NCBI GenBank assembly: GCA_013297575.1
Contig: JAAFHO010000096.1
Coordinates: 2,753 to 12,391 of the forward strand
Direction: 5' to 3'
DNA from: Chitinophagales bacterium
Lineage (GTDB): Bacteria; Bacteroidota; Bacteroidia; Chitinophagales; Saprospiraceae
Length of the DNA stretch: 9,639 bases
Part shown: positions 1 through 6,215 of the stretch, in pieces
Layout: each line of letters opens with the position of its first letter
How positions within the stretch are numbered: the stretch's first letter is position 1
Position numbers and translations under genes: made by a program
Notes under the pieces: model-generated
Database searches by the model: none
What the model saw: the letters and a program-made list of their open reading frames with translations, nothing else
What the model was told of the DNA's origin: nothing

Positions 1-935
1 GTGACATTTTTAATTTTGGCGAGATACAAGTCTAAGGCGCGTTGCAATTCAGGGTTGCCCGAAGCATAAGCCGCCACGATTAAAGGACGGATATGCTCGT
101 AAGTATGTACACCATGCGATTGTAATTTGTACGATGCGTCCAAGATATTTTTCAATTGCGCATCTTTTTCAGAAGCATGGTTTTCAGAAAAATTGAGGTA
201 TAAAAACGCCGCATAATTCCAATATTTTTTGTCGCCCGTGAGTTGGTACAACCGATCAAAAACATCCGTAATGGTCAAGCCATGCGACACACCGCCCGTA
301 AAACCCGTTCCGGCAAAAAAAGGCTGCGATGTACCGATGGGATAGTTGTACATCACATTATCAACGGCCTTTAGGAGTGCGGCCCAAACCTTTTGGTCAT
401 TGGTGGCTTCGTAATAGGCCAATAAACCGCGATAAAGTGTTGCTTTTGACCATAATTCGCCATTTTCACTACTAAAATGATAGCGCAATTCTTTGTCGTA
501 AATACCCAAATAACCATCGTCATCTTGGGTGGCTAAGATATTTTGAACGTATTTTTTTACTTTTTCAATCGCCGGTTGGTCGTCTAATAAAAAAGCATTG
601 CGGATATAGCCGTCCCACCAATTGGATTGCGTTTCGGAATTCCACCATTTGTATTGGTCATCACCTTCCGCATCGCCCGATTTGAGGTTACCCAAATCCT
701 TGGCTTTGCTGTGTTTTTGCAAACGTCCTTCGGCATAAATAGGGTCGTGGATAAGGTCAGGCACGAGTTGATCCAAGTTGCCGACAAATCCTGCCATGTC
801 TTTTTGCATTTGGGTTTTGAGCCAACCTGTTGGTTTTATGCTACCAAAAGGGAGGCGTTGGAAATGCTCGGATTTGCTTTGGGCGTTTGATAGCAAAGCA
901 GAAAATAAAAAAATGGGTACAAATATATGCTTCAT
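1..935 (-). CDS. Secreted GH127/DUF1680-like glycoside hydrolase (beta-L-arabinofuranosidase-like), 3' end outside window
   Basis: The minus-strand frame is open from the ATG at 935 to the window edge, giving 311 residues and a partial codon. The start is followed by a signal peptide (residues 1-18, hydrophobic FVPIFLFSALL, probable cleavage SNA|Q), so the protein should be exported to the periplasm or beyond. The mature N-terminus has the arrangement I recognise from GH127/DUF1680 proteins: LPFGSIKPTGWL (28-39), then a Trp-rich stretch with NWWDGYIRNAFLL (105-117), repeated (alpha/alpha) helices such as YVQNILATQDDDGYLG (129-144), and SHGVHTYEHIR (273-283). Members usually exceed 600 residues, so roughly half is present, and the catalytic Cys/Glu region described for GH127 lies beyond the window. 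It starts 49 bp after the GH13 stop on the same strand, so co-transcription is likely. The family call is from remembered sequence pattern; exact substrate is unknown. It could belong to a neighbouring (alpha/alpha)6-barrel family. Confidence 0.72.
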   Translation of the reverse strand, partial: MKHIFVPIFLFSALLSNAQSKSEHFQRLPFGSIKPTGWLKTQMQKDMAGFVGNLDQLVPDLIHDPIYAEGRLQKHSKAKDLGNLKSGDAEGDDQYKWWNSETQSNWWDGYIRNAFLLDDQPAIEKVKKYVQNILATQDDDGYLGIYDKELRYHFSSENGELWSKATLYRGLLAYYEATNDQKVWAALLKAVDNVMYNYPIGTSQPFFAGTGFTGGVSHGLTITDVFDRLYQLTGDKKYWNYAAFLYLNFSENHASEKDAQLKNILDASYKLQSHGVHTYEHIRPLIVAAYASGNPELQRALDLYLAKIKNV

Positions 936-984
936 TTTATTGCAATTTTTGTTCAAAATACTGAGTGATCTAAAAAGGGATTTT

Positions 985-2853
985 TTAATTTTTTATCTCC
1001 AAAATCATTGCAGTTTTAGGCGCTATTTCCAATGTTTTATTGACAATTATTTCTTTATTAGAAACAATATCTTTGGCTTTAAATGTATTGGAAATCAATT
1101 CTTTATATGCCTCCATGTCGAGCATGCTTGCTTTTGAATTTTTATTCAAAATGACCATTATTTTTTGTTGGTCATTGTATCTAAAATAAACATACACGTC
1201 GTTTTTTTCGGGCGCAAAATGCCTCAATTTGCCCGTATGAACCGCAGTTGCTGTTTTGCGCCAATTCAATAATTGAGTAAAATATTTTTGTGCTTCTTGT
1301 TCTTGCGGGGTAAGATTTTCGCCAGTTATCGCATTTTTAGTGTCACCCGACCAACCGCCGTAAAAATCGGCACGCCTCTGACCATCATTGCCCGATTGAG
1401 CATTGGTAAATAGCAATTCTGTTCCATAATAAAATTGAGGAATACCGCGCATCGTCATATAGAGCGCAATACCCAATTTCCAATGCTCAAAATCTTTATT
1501 GAGCCGTGAATAAAACCGGTCAATATCGTGATTATCAGGAAAAATCAAAAGGTTGTTAGGGTTCGGGAAATGATAATCTTGCCCTAAACCTTGATAAACT
1601 TCGCGCCAAGGAGATGCCCAACTGTTTTGCGTTGTGAGCGATTTTACAGCATTTTCAGTCAATAAAAAATCCATTAGGGTTGGCAAATAACACTGGAAAC
1701 CATCTGCATTCACCTTGCCTTTTTGCCAATAAGCGGCAATTTCTGGTATCAAAGTCATTTCCTCTCCCGCGATATTGAAATTAGGATATTCATCAACGAT
1801 AGCCTTCGTCCATTTTGCCAAAAAATCTTTATCCGCATACGAATACGTGTCTTCCCGAAAACCCGAAAGTCCCGCGTATTCGACCCACCAAATTGTGTTT
1901 TGGATTAAAAAACTGGCAAAAAATGGGTTTCTTTGATTGAGATCGGGCATCGTTACATCGAACCACCCATCCTTATAGCCGCGTTTGTCTTCGTCGCTTG
2001 CGTAAGGGTCGTACATGGTAGATTTTAAATGATTGCTCCGTTTTTGAGTTGTTGGGTAGTTCAACCAGTCTTTTGTCGGCGGATCTTTTACGAAATAATA
2101 TTCCGAACCGCAATGATTCAGAACCACATCCCAAATTAGCCCAATATCCCGCTTTTTTGCCTCTTGCACCAATGTTTTGAATTGCTCATTTGTACCAAAA
2201 CGGCTGTCAATTTTGTAAAAATCAGTTGCCGCATAACCATGATAAGAATACTTGTACATATTGTTTTCAAGCAAAGGCGTATTCCAAATTTGGGTATAGC
2301 CCAATGATTTTATATAATCCAAATGATTGATGATGCCTTGAATATCGCCACCATGTCTGCCGCTTTCATCGCTGCGGTTGAATTTTTCAAAAGTATTGGG
2401 CGTATTGTCATTTGTCGGGTCGCCATTGGCGAATCTGTCGGGTACAACAAGCAAAATAGCATCTTTTTGTGAAAAACTTGCCCGAGTTGCGCTGTTTTTT
2501 TCGCGTTCCAATAACGGAAAATCTTTAGTTATCAGCGTGCTGTTGTTCTTTTTAAACGCTATTTTGACCGTTCCAACGGGTGCTTTGGGACTGATGTTGA
2601 GGGTCACAAACAGGTAATTTGGGTTTTCCACTTTATCTGTTTTCAATAATGTTACGCCTTTATATTGGAAAGAAGGTTGTAAATTTTGAATGTCTTTGCC
2701 ATAAACCAAGAGCGTGATTTTGTTTAGATGCATACCGACCCACCAATTTGCGGGTTCCATTCGCTCAATGGTTTGCGCTTGGATAAAGTATGGGAAAACG
2801 AACAATAAAGAGCTTAGCCAATGTTTGCTATTTACGATTTTTAAATTTATCAT
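985..2853 (-). CDS. Secreted GH13 alpha-amylase family enzyme, neopullulanase/cyclomaltodextrinase-like (SusA-like)
   Basis: This 622-residue protein is a complete GH13 hydrolase acting on alpha-glucans (maltodextrin, pullulan or cyclodextrin type). Residues 1-26 form a signal peptide (LSSLLFVFPYFIQA|Q), supporting the start at 2853 and a periplasmic site. Residues ~28-115 match an N-terminal cyclomaltodextrinase-type beta domain (ERMEPANWWVGM at 30-41). The barrel begins at ~130 (LLVVPDRFANGDP). All four GH13 conserved regions are visible: DVVLNHCG (242-249), GFREDTY (331-337, nucleophile Asp335), AGEE (362-365, acid/base Glu364) and FPDNHD (438-443, Asp443). Residues ~545-622 fit the C-terminal beta domain. 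Length is normal for the family. It lies upstream of, and probably in one operon with, the GH127-like gene. SusA of Bacteroides is the nearest characterised role I can suggest, but no SusC/D partner is visible here, so starch-utilisation membership is inference. Glu at 334, just before the nucleophile, is less usual than an aliphatic residue or Gln. Confidence 0.93.
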   Translation of the reverse strand: MINLKIVNSKHWLSSLLFVFPYFIQAQTIERMEPANWWVGMHLNKITLLVYGKDIQNLQPSFQYKGVTLLKTDKVENPNYLFVTLNISPKAPVGTVKIAFKKNNSTLITKDFPLLEREKNSATRASFSQKDAILLVVPDRFANGDPTNDNTPNTFEKFNRSDESGRHGGDIQGIINHLDYIKSLGYTQIWNTPLLENNMYKYSYHGYAATDFYKIDSRFGTNEQFKTLVQEAKKRDIGLIWDVVLNHCGSEYYFVKDPPTKDWLNYPTTQKRSNHLKSTMYDPYASDEDKRGYKDGWFDVTMPDLNQRNPFFASFLIQNTIWWVEYAGLSGFREDTYSYADKDFLAKWTKAIVDEYPNFNIAGEEMTLIPEIAAYWQKGKVNADGFQCYLPTLMDFLLTENAVKSLTTQNSWASPWREVYQGLGQDYHFPNPNNLLIFPDNHDIDRFYSRLNKDFEHWKLGIALYMTMRGIPQFYYGTELLFTNAQSGNDGQRRADFYGGWSGDTKNAITGENLTPQEQEAQKYFTQLLNWRKTATAVHTGKLRHFAPEKNDVYVYFRYNDQQKIMVILNKNSKASMLDMEAYKELISNTFKAKDIVSNKEIIVNKTLEIAPKTAMILEIKN

Positions 2854-2881
2854 AATGTTATTTTATAATTTTAAAAGCTAC

Positions 2882-2906
2882 AAATGTTGGACTTCTCCGA
2901 AGTCAT
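2882..2906 (+). repeat. 25-bp intergenic repeat, direct copy 1
   Basis: The copy reads AAATGTTGGACTTC followed by TCCGAAGTCAT. It is identical over 25 bp to the copy at 2932-2956. Its core GACTTC-TCC-GAAGTC is itself a small inverted repeat with a 3-nt loop. Preceded by AC (2880-2881), it pairs over 27 bp with the inverted copy ending at 3003, with one mismatch. On the minus strand its left end gives AACATTTG (2881-2888), one base away from the Bacteroidota -7 consensus TAnnTTTG, about 30 bp before the GH13 start; I see no matching -33 element. Confidence 0.9.
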
Positions 2907-2931
2907 TTGATGCATTCGAGATGTTTTTTAT

Positions 2932-2956
2932 AAATGTTGGACTTCTCCGAAGTCAT
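2932..2956 (+). repeat. 25-bp intergenic repeat, direct copy 2
   Basis: Exact duplicate of the element at 2882-2906, separated from it by 25 bp (2907-2931). With the inverted copy at 2977-3001 it can form a hairpin of 25 paired positions (24 matches) around a 20-nt loop. This competes with a hairpin formed by copy 1 and the same inverted copy. The 25-bp spacer contains TGCATTCGAGATGT, which loosely resembles part of the inverted copy (GCATGACTTCGGAGATGT) and may be a decayed fourth unit. Confidence 0.9.
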
Positions 2957-2976
2957 GGATTTTATTATTTGAGTGC

Positions 2977-3001
2977 ATGACTTCGGAGATGTCCAACATT
3001 T
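2977..3001 (-). repeat. 25-bp intergenic repeat, inverted copy
   Basis: The plus strand reads ATGACTTCGGAGATG followed by TCCAACATTT, the reverse complement of the two direct copies except for one substitution (T at 2990, where pairing with the direct copies needs A). The match to copy 1 extends two more bases (GT at 3002-3003). It lies about 80 bp downstream of the alcohol dehydrogenase stop in that gene's direction of transcription. Neither hairpin is followed by a strong U-run on the minus strand, so a classical intrinsic terminator is not well supported. A bidirectional structure, REP-like element or mobile miniature repeat is possible. Confidence 0.85.
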
Positions 3002-3003
3002 GT

Positions 3004-3079
3004 TGTAAAGTAGTCCACCCCCACATTTTGTGCGATACGAGCCGCTCAGACTAAAGATTTTGTCACACACTCTATTGAT
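3004..3079. other. Non-coding spacer between dehydrogenase stop and repeat cluster
   Basis: No ORF or convincing hairpin is seen here. It begins with TGTAAAGTAGTCCACCCCC (3005-3023), G/C-richer than the surrounding intergenic DNA and reminiscent, from memory only, of the outer ends of some IS21-type insertion sequences. No transposase, second end or target duplication is present, so this is not called as a mobile element. Confidence 0.3.
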
Positions 3080-4186
3080 TTAAAAAACAATTACCCCTTT
3101 CGCATTCTTTCCCGCGTGCATATCCGCAAACGCCTGTGCTAAATCACCAAGCGGGTACGTTCGTGTCACCATTTTATCCAAGATCAGATCGCCTTTAGCG
3201 TATAGGTCTTGCAAAATAGGAAAATCAATTTGCGGACGTGTTTTGCCGTACAATGGGTTGATATAAATTTTATCCCATTCAAAGAGGTTCATATCCATCA
3301 TAATCTCTTGTTCGATACCGCTGACTTGCACGGCCATACCAGCGTTTCTCACCATTGCCAAAGGTGCTGCGCCGAGTTCGGGAATGGCGGTACACTCAAA
3401 GGCATAATCTGCGCCGCGTCTGTCTGTCATGGTTTTTACTATTTTTGCGGCATTGAGCAAGCCTTTGTCCGTTTTTTCGGCTAAAAGGGTATGTGTTGCG
3501 CCATATTCTTTCGCCATTTCAAGGCGTAATGGGTTAACGTCAATGGCAATAATTTTCCCCGCGCCAGAGATCCGTGCGCCTTGAATAACGTTCAATCCTA
3601 CGCCACCTGTACCTAAAACGACCACCGAAGTCCCTGCTTTTACTTTTGCTGCATTGACCACCGAGCCATAACCCGTCATTACGCCACAACCAACGATGGC
3701 CGCCGATGAAAACGGCATTTCGACGTGCATTTTTACACACGCCGCTTCGCGTACAAGGGTATGTTCCGACATGGTGCCGAGGCTAAATGCGCGCTCAATG
3801 GGTACACCATTATATTGTGTCGAATCCAACGTGGCGTGTCCTTCGCTCACATTATTGCCTGCTGTAACGGCTGAATTGCGCTCGCAAATATGTTGATTGC
3901 CTTCCTGACATTGGAAACACTCATAGCAGGGAATCGCCCAATTGAGCATCACTTTATCGCCAATTTGTAGGGATTTTACACGAGTGCCTACCTTTTTGAC
4001 AATTCCCGCGCCTTCGTGCCCCATCACCAACGGCTTGCCCCACGATTGGGAGTCCCAATCCGTATGACACACCCCCGCGGCTTTTATTTCGATCAAAACT
4101 TCATCGCCTTGCGGGTCGGCAACGGTAATATTTTGGATGGAAAAACTGCCTTTGCCGTCAGAAACGGCGGCTTTACATTGAATCAT
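3080..4186 (-). CDS. Zinc-dependent medium-chain alcohol dehydrogenase (AdhC-like, NAD-dependent)
   Basis: This 368-residue enzyme is predicted to interconvert an alcohol and an aldehyde or ketone with NAD(H) in the cytoplasm. Catalytic zinc ligands are visible as Cys40 in GVCHTDWDS, His57-Glu58 in MGHEGAGIV and Cys167 in IVGCGVMTGYG. The structural zinc lobe is complete: Cys87, Cys90, Cys93 and Cys101 in the C-x2-C-x2-C-x7-C pattern. The Rossmann fold starts at VVVLGTGGVGLNVIQGA (188-204) and ends its second strand at Asp216 (IIAID), the usual sign of NAD over NADP preference. Length is typical of the zinc MDR family. The ATG at 4186 lies 4 bp after the dioxygenase stop, so the two genes are almost certainly co-transcribed and perhaps translationally coupled. 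It resembles class III enzymes but has a shorter segment after CHTD, so glutathione-dependent formaldehyde dehydrogenase is not assigned. The substrate is unknown; the product of the upstream hydroxylase is a reasonable guess. Confidence 0.92.
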   Translation of the reverse strand: MIQCKAAVSDGKGSFSIQNITVADPQGDEVLIEIKAAGVCHTDWDSQSWGKPLVMGHEGAGIVKKVGTRVKSLQIGDKVMLNWAIPCYECFQCQEGNQHICERNSAVTAGNNVSEGHATLDSTQYNGVPIERAFSLGTMSEHTLVREAACVKMHVEMPFSSAAIVGCGVMTGYGSVVNAAKVKAGTSVVVLGTGGVGLNVIQGARISGAGKIIAIDVNPLRLEMAKEYGATHTLLAEKTDKGLLNAAKIVKTMTDRRGADYAFECTAIPELGAAPLAMVRNAGMAVQVSGIEQEIMMDMNLFEWDKIYINPLYGKTRPQIDFPILQDLYAKGDLILDKMVTRTYPLGDLAQAFADMHAGKNAKGVIVF

Positions 4187-4190
4187 GTTG

Positions 4191-5000
4191 TTATGGATGT
4201 TGGTACAAAACGGGGTTAATCGGCGAATTGATCACTTCCCCAACCTTCGCTCCTGGACACCAGGTATTCCAATCGTGCACTTGGTTTTCGTTTTCGGGTT
4301 GTTTCAAAATCATATCTTTATCCATAAAAATTACGGTCATTACTTTGCGCATTTCATCGGTTTGGTTCGCTCCTGCACGATGAAAAACCCATCCTGAATG
4401 AAAACTCACTTCCCCTAAATCAAACGGTTCGATCACGTGTTTGAAATCTGTCACTCGCAATTTTTGTTGAATCATCACTTCGCTATCATCGCCGATAGCC
4501 AATTCTCGACCAGAAATGATCACATGGCTGCCTGCACTAAATTCGAGCGGCCCCTTTTCCAAGGGTACTTCTTGCAATGGTATCCAAGCCGTAACCGTTT
4601 TATCGGTGCTGAGTGGCCAGTAATATTGGTCAGCGTGCCAAGGCGTAATGCCACCGCCGCCTTCTTTGAAAAGGGCTTGGTCGTGGTAGATGCGTACACC
4701 ATCGGTTTGGAGCAGATCGGCAGCAATTTTAGCGAGTCTTTTGCTAAATACAAACTCTTTTATCGTATCATCTTGCAGCCAAAGGTTGAAAATTTGTAAA
4801 AAAGCTTTGCCATACGTGTCGCGTTGGTCTAAAGGCGTATCATTTTTATTCAATTCAGCTACTTTTTGGCTAATTTTATCGCCATAATAGGCCAAAGTAT
4901 CCGCATCGAACACATCTTTCAGTTTGATGTAACGGTACTTTTGATAAAAATCAACCGCGTGTTGCGGTAGTTCGTAAGGCTGGTTGAGCAAATCCTTCAT
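4191..5000 (-). CDS. Phytanoyl-CoA dioxygenase (PhyH) family Fe(II)/2-oxoglutarate oxygenase
   Basis: The 269-residue product has the layout of PhyH-family oxygenases, which hydroxylate small molecules using Fe(II), O2 and 2-oxoglutarate. The iron triad is readable: His122 and Asp124 in PWHADQYYW (120-128) and distal His207 in FHRAGANQTD (206-215). Arg218 follows 11 residues later, where family members place the 2-oxoglutarate-binding Arg. The strand AWIPLQEV (138-145) and the PLEFSAGSH loop (151-159) are also characteristic. There is no signal peptide, so it should be cytoplasmic. It is the first gene of a two-gene unit with the zinc dehydrogenase and is divergent from an AraC-type regulator 240 bp away. 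The start at 5000 follows an A-rich leader without a Shine-Dalgarno sequence, as for the other genes here. PhyH enzymes act on very different substrates (acyl-CoAs, ectoine, phosphonates, natural products), so I do not assign one; the name phytanoyl-CoA hydroxylase should not be taken literally. Confidence 0.9.
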   Translation of the reverse strand: MKDLLNQPYELPQHAVDFYQKYRYIKLKDVFDADTLAYYGDKISQKVAELNKNDTPLDQRDTYGKAFLQIFNLWLQDDTIKEFVFSKRLAKIAADLLQTDGVRIYHDQALFKEGGGGITPWHADQYYWPLSTDKTVTAWIPLQEVPLEKGPLEFSAGSHVIISGRELAIGDDSEVMIQQKLRVTDFKHVIEPFDLGEVSFHSGWVFHRAGANQTDEMRKVMTVIFMDKDMILKQPENENQVHDWNTWCPGAKVGEVINSPINPVLYQHP

Positions 5001-5033
5001 TTTTATTATTTTAAATTTTATACTGAGCGTCGT

Positions 5034-5089
5034 TAGGTTTTGTGCATAGATTTATAGGGACGTAATACGATTTTTATCCACAAAACCTA
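5034..5089. promoter_or_regulatory. Spaced 11-bp perfect inverted repeat, candidate operator
   Basis: TAGGTTTTGTG (5034-5044) and CACAAAACCTA (5079-5089) are exact reverse complements separated by 34 bp, about 45 bp centre to centre, or roughly four helical turns. They lie 34-89 bp upstream of the dioxygenase start. The spacing suits two protein-binding half-sites better than a tight RNA hairpin. The divergently encoded AraC-type protein is the obvious candidate binder, though members of that family often prefer direct repeats. Each arm also contains TAGGTTTTG, close to the Bacteroidota -7 element but with one extra base, so overlap with promoter elements is possible. Confidence 0.45.
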
Positions 5090-5160
5090 TGGAGTCGAAG
5101 TATGTACAGAACGTGGTTGTAATTAATGGTGCAAAATAACAAGCTTCTAAAATACTAATC

Positions 5161-5194
5161 TTTGCTTTTATTTATCAAAAATGGTGTAATTTTA
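5161..5194 (+). promoter_or_regulatory. Weak promoter candidate for the AraC-type regulator
   Basis: TTTG (5161-5164) followed after 22 bp by TAATTTTA (5187-5194) resembles the Bacteroidota -33 TTTG / -7 TAnnTTTG arrangement, with one mismatch in the -7 element and a slightly long spacer. It would give a leader of about 40 nt before the ATG at 5241. The region is A/T-rich, so chance matches are likely. Confidence 0.25.
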
Positions 5195-5240
5195 CCCAAA
5201 TTTATTAAATACTAGAAAATTTAGGTAAAAATAGATAAAA

Positions 5241-6098
5241 ATGAAGGCTACTTACGAACAATTAAACGACAAAACAGGCTATTCTTTTTTGCATCGTTCT
5301 TTTAGTTTACCGCAATTTGATGCGCCATATCATTTTCATCCGGAATTGGAATTGACATTTATAGAGCAAAGCGCGGGAAAACGCTTTGTTGGGCGGCAAG
5401 TTGCGCCCTTTGAGGCAGGTGATTTGGTTTTATTGGGCGAAAATGTACCGCATTGTTGGGTCAATAACGCCACTGATGAGCAAGGTTTAGCAAAATCCAT
5501 TGTGATTCAATTCAAATCTGATTTTGTAGGAAAGGATTTTTTGGATATTCCAGAAATGGCGGCTGTCCAACAATTATTCAAAAAAGCAGAATCTGGTATT
5601 TTAATCAAAGGAAAAACCCGCGATAGGGTTGCCGAAAAAATGTTTTTTACTTCGGGGCAATACCCTTTCCAAAAAATATTGCAACTCTTTGAAATACTGC
5701 ATATCATATCTGTTTCGGATGAAATAGAATTGATTGATCCTAATTTTGCAATGACCACTTTATCGCCAATAGACACAGAACGTTTTCAAAAAGTATATGC
5801 TTATATTATTGCTAATTACACACAGGACATTGATTTGCAAGTAATTGCATCTATTGCTCATTTTACACCAACAGCTTTTTGTCGTTATTTTAAAAAAATG
5901 ACGCGCAAAACTTTGGTGGATGTCATCACCGAATTCCGAATCAAACACGCTTGCCAATTACTCCGTTCAACAGAAAAATCGGTGTATGCTATTTGTTTCG
6001 AAAGTGGTTTTGGGAATATTTCGTATTTTAATAAATCATTTAAAAAGGCAATTGGGCAAAGCCCGCTCAATTATCGGAAAATGTTTTATCAAATGTAA
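5241..6098 (+). CDS. AraC-family transcriptional regulator with N-terminal cupin sensor domain
   Basis: The 285-residue protein has an N-terminal cupin-like ligand-binding domain, with HFHPELELTFIEQSAGKRF (31-49) and FEAGDLVLLGENVPHCW (57-73), an arrangement common in sugar- and metabolite-responsive AraC regulators. After a linker, residues ~182-281 form the two-helix-turn-helix DNA-binding domain: the first HTH is at about 198-220 (LQVIASIAHFTPTAFCRYF), the second at about 247-269. The family signature ESGFGNISYFNKSFKK (254-269) ends in GQSPLNYRK (272-280). Domain order and length are normal for the family. The gene is divergent from the dioxygenase/dehydrogenase pair and shares the 240-bp promoter region, so local control of that pair, plus autoregulation, is the most economical reading. 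It could also influence the transporter gene starting 117 bp downstream, but that gene has its own promoter candidate. The effector is unknown. Confidence 0.95.
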   Translation: MKATYEQLNDKTGYSFLHRSFSLPQFDAPYHFHPELELTFIEQSAGKRFVGRQVAPFEAGDLVLLGENVPHCWVNNATDEQGLAKSIVIQFKSDFVGKDFLDIPEMAAVQQLFKKAESGILIKGKTRDRVAEKMFFTSGQYPFQKILQLFEILHIISVSDEIELIDPNFAMTTLSPIDTERFQKVYAYIIANYTQDIDLQVIASIAHFTPTAFCRYFKKMTRKTLVDVITEFRIKHACQLLRSTEKSVYAICFESGFGNISYFNKSFKKAIGQSPLNYRKMFYQM

Positions 6099-6130
6099 TG
6101 GATATTTAAACAAAATATGGGTAGTATCTA

Positions 6131-6138
6131 TACATTTG
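6131..6138 (+). promoter_or_regulatory. Candidate -7 promoter element for the transporter/acs unit
   Basis: TACATTTG is an exact match to the Bacteroidota -7 consensus TAnnTTTG and is placed 77 bp before the transporter start and 32 bp after the regulator stop. The expected -33 TTTG is poor; TTTA at 6105-6108 with a 22-bp spacer is the nearest match. If used, it separates transcription of the transporter unit from the AraC-type gene upstream, with a leader of about 70 nt. Confidence 0.45.
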
Positions 6139-6215
6139 CCCCGTAGTTTTGGGCGGACAAGGATATATTATGTTTGACTCGTACTCTTTCACTCCATAAA
6201 ATTTGCTTTTAGCTT

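Larger units (their letters stand above)
5001..5240. promoter_or_regulatory. Divergent promoter region between PhyH/dehydrogenase unit and AraC-type regulator
   Basis: This 240-bp A/T-rich gap carries the 5' leaders of both transcription units, which point away from each other. Both starts are preceded by AATAAAAATG- or GATAAAAATG-like leaders with no Shine-Dalgarno motif. The part nearest the dioxygenase gene has a spaced inverted repeat, and the part nearest the regulator has a weak promoter candidate; both are listed separately. No small ORF or RNA gene was recognised. Confidence 0.7.

Noticed and set aside
627..1137. Plus-strand ORFs opposite the GH127-like and GH13 genes
   Set aside because: They are antisense to clearly recognisable glycoside hydrolase sequence, show low-complexity composition and have no family-like motifs.
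2882..3001. CRISPR-like pattern: 25-bp repeats with a 25-bp spacer
   Set aside because: Only two direct copies exist and the third is inverted; no cas genes are nearby and the next gap is 20 bp. A palindromic dispersed repeat explains it better.
2880..3003. Intrinsic terminator for the alcohol dehydrogenase
   Set aside because: Stems are long, but neither is followed on the minus strand by a convincing U-run, and loops of 20 nt or more are unusual for such terminators.
3080..4186. Glutathione-dependent formaldehyde dehydrogenase (class III, frmA/adhC)
   Set aside because: Zinc ligands match, but the segment after CHTD is shorter than I expect for class III, and no S-formylglutathione hydrolase is adjacent. 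Kept as an unspecified zinc alcohol dehydrogenase.
4437..4799. Plus-strand 120-codon ORF opposite the PhyH-family gene
   Set aside because: Antisense shadow of a gene with an intact iron-binding triad; no start context or recognisable protein features.
6134..6153. GCCC...GGGC hairpin as terminator of the regulator gene
   Set aside because: Only a 4-bp stem with a 9-nt loop and no U-run; it overlaps the start of the transporter promoter candidate.
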